Assembly: GCA_001939945.1 (NCBI GenBank)
Contig: MOEB01000032.1
Location: 1-46,914 of the forward strand
Reading direction: 5' to 3'
Source: Aerophototrophica crusticola
Lineage (GTDB): Bacteria; Pseudomonadota; Alphaproteobacteria; Azospirillales; Azospirillaceae
Length of the DNA stretch: 46,914 nt
The notes beneath the pieces were generated by a model that saw nothing but the letters and a program-made list of their open reading frames with translations, had not been told where the DNA came from and did no database searches. A program made the position numbers and the translations under genes. This document shows positions 46,827 to 46,914 of this stretch, piece after piece (the first letter of the stretch is position 1; each line of letters starts with the position of its first letter).

Positions 46827-46861
46827 CGCCGTCCCTGGCCGATTGCCGGGGGCGGCGTTTT
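46827..46861 (+). terminator. Rho-independent terminator after the XRE gene
   Basis: CGCCGTCCCTGGC and GCCGGGGGCGGCG pair along 13 positions (two G-T), five-base loop, followed by TTTT. Confidence 0.8.
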
Positions 46862-46906
46862 CGCGTTTGGCATGCGGCACGCGCAACGAGGGACGAGGGA
46901 ACAGCG

Positions 46907-46914
46907 GTGGCGAA
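46907..46914 (+). CDS. Start of next gene, probably metK (partial)
   Basis: GTG GCG AA behind GAGGG at good spacing reads M-A-(K/N), which fits MetK (usually MAKSxYLFTSESV) as expected from gene order after the XRE regulator. Only eight bases are visible; identity rests on position. Confidence 0.35.

Overview
The window is GC-rich DNA (about 70% by eye) from an alphaproteobacterium, most likely a Rhodospirillales/Azospirillaceae-type organism. The evidence is the gene set: a general L-amino-acid ABC transporter (aapJQMP), an RpoE-ChrR sigma/anti-sigma pair, an IalB-family protein, a eukaryotic-like (type 2) isoleucyl-tRNA synthetase, and the order miaB-phoH-ybeY-corC-lnt-XRE regulator-(metK). 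The assignment is inferred from content and order only. Nearly everything looks chromosomal; no integrase, transposase, phage structural gene, rRNA or CRISPR array was seen.

Layout. 0.1-2.7 kb: YceI protein and an orphan sensor histidine kinase. 2.9-6.4 kb: tRNA-Ile(GAU) facing the ileS gene, with a shared terminator and a paired palindromic repeat between them. 6.7-9.7 kb: chemotaxis receptor and a Tat-exported YcbK/DUF882 protein. 9.7-13.8 kb: an AT-rich membrane-anchored orphan, a thioesterase, lipoproteins, a 51-residue charged protein and glutathione peroxidase. 14.0-18.2 kb: aapJ, palindromic repeat, aapQ, aapM, aapP. 18.2-19.3 kb: an AT-rich island with an FRG-domain gene. 19.4-25.7 kb: polA, a divergent orotate phosphoribosyltransferase-like gene, motA, a superinfection-immunity-like membrane protein, and a three-gene membrane/HTH operon with a perfect palindromic operator. 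25.8-28.8 kb: TPP riboswitch and thiO-thiS-thiG-thiE. 28.8-34.9 kb: PlsC-type acyltransferase, MBL hydrolase, DUF3703, pseudouridine synthase, an ABM/GDYXXLXY/DUF2157 operon, and a Phd/YefM-MazF-like toxin-antitoxin pair. 35.0-40.1 kb: tRNA-Ser(GGA), DUF4269, YggS, porin, a large inverted-repeat element, chrR-rpoE with its own sigma-E-type promoter, ialB. 40.3-46.9 kb: miaB-phoH-ybeY-corC-lnt, XRE regulator, and the first bases of what is probably metK.

Regulatory structure is the richest part. A motif TGAAC-N3-GTTCA occurs twice before the plsC-like gene and once before the DUF2157 operon, suggesting a small shared regulon. A TGATCC-N18-TAAAC promoter precedes rpoE-chrR. An 8-4-8 palindrome precedes the 24.6-25.7 kb HTH operon, and an 8-1-8 palindrome precedes the AT-rich orphan. 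Three intergenic repeat families are visible: a GTCGGATTA/TAATCCGAC paired palindrome (two loci, one inside aapJQMP), an ACACGGACGGCACGGA family (inside thiS-thiG and at 37.8-38.05 kb), and a CCCCCGCG/CGCGGGGG inverted repeat before lnt.

No single locus is clearly a new system. The best candidates for something undescribed are the FRG-domain island, whose real start lies upstream of its first ATG behind a T8 tract; the TGAAC-N3-GTTCA regulon; and the small membrane-protein/HTH operon.
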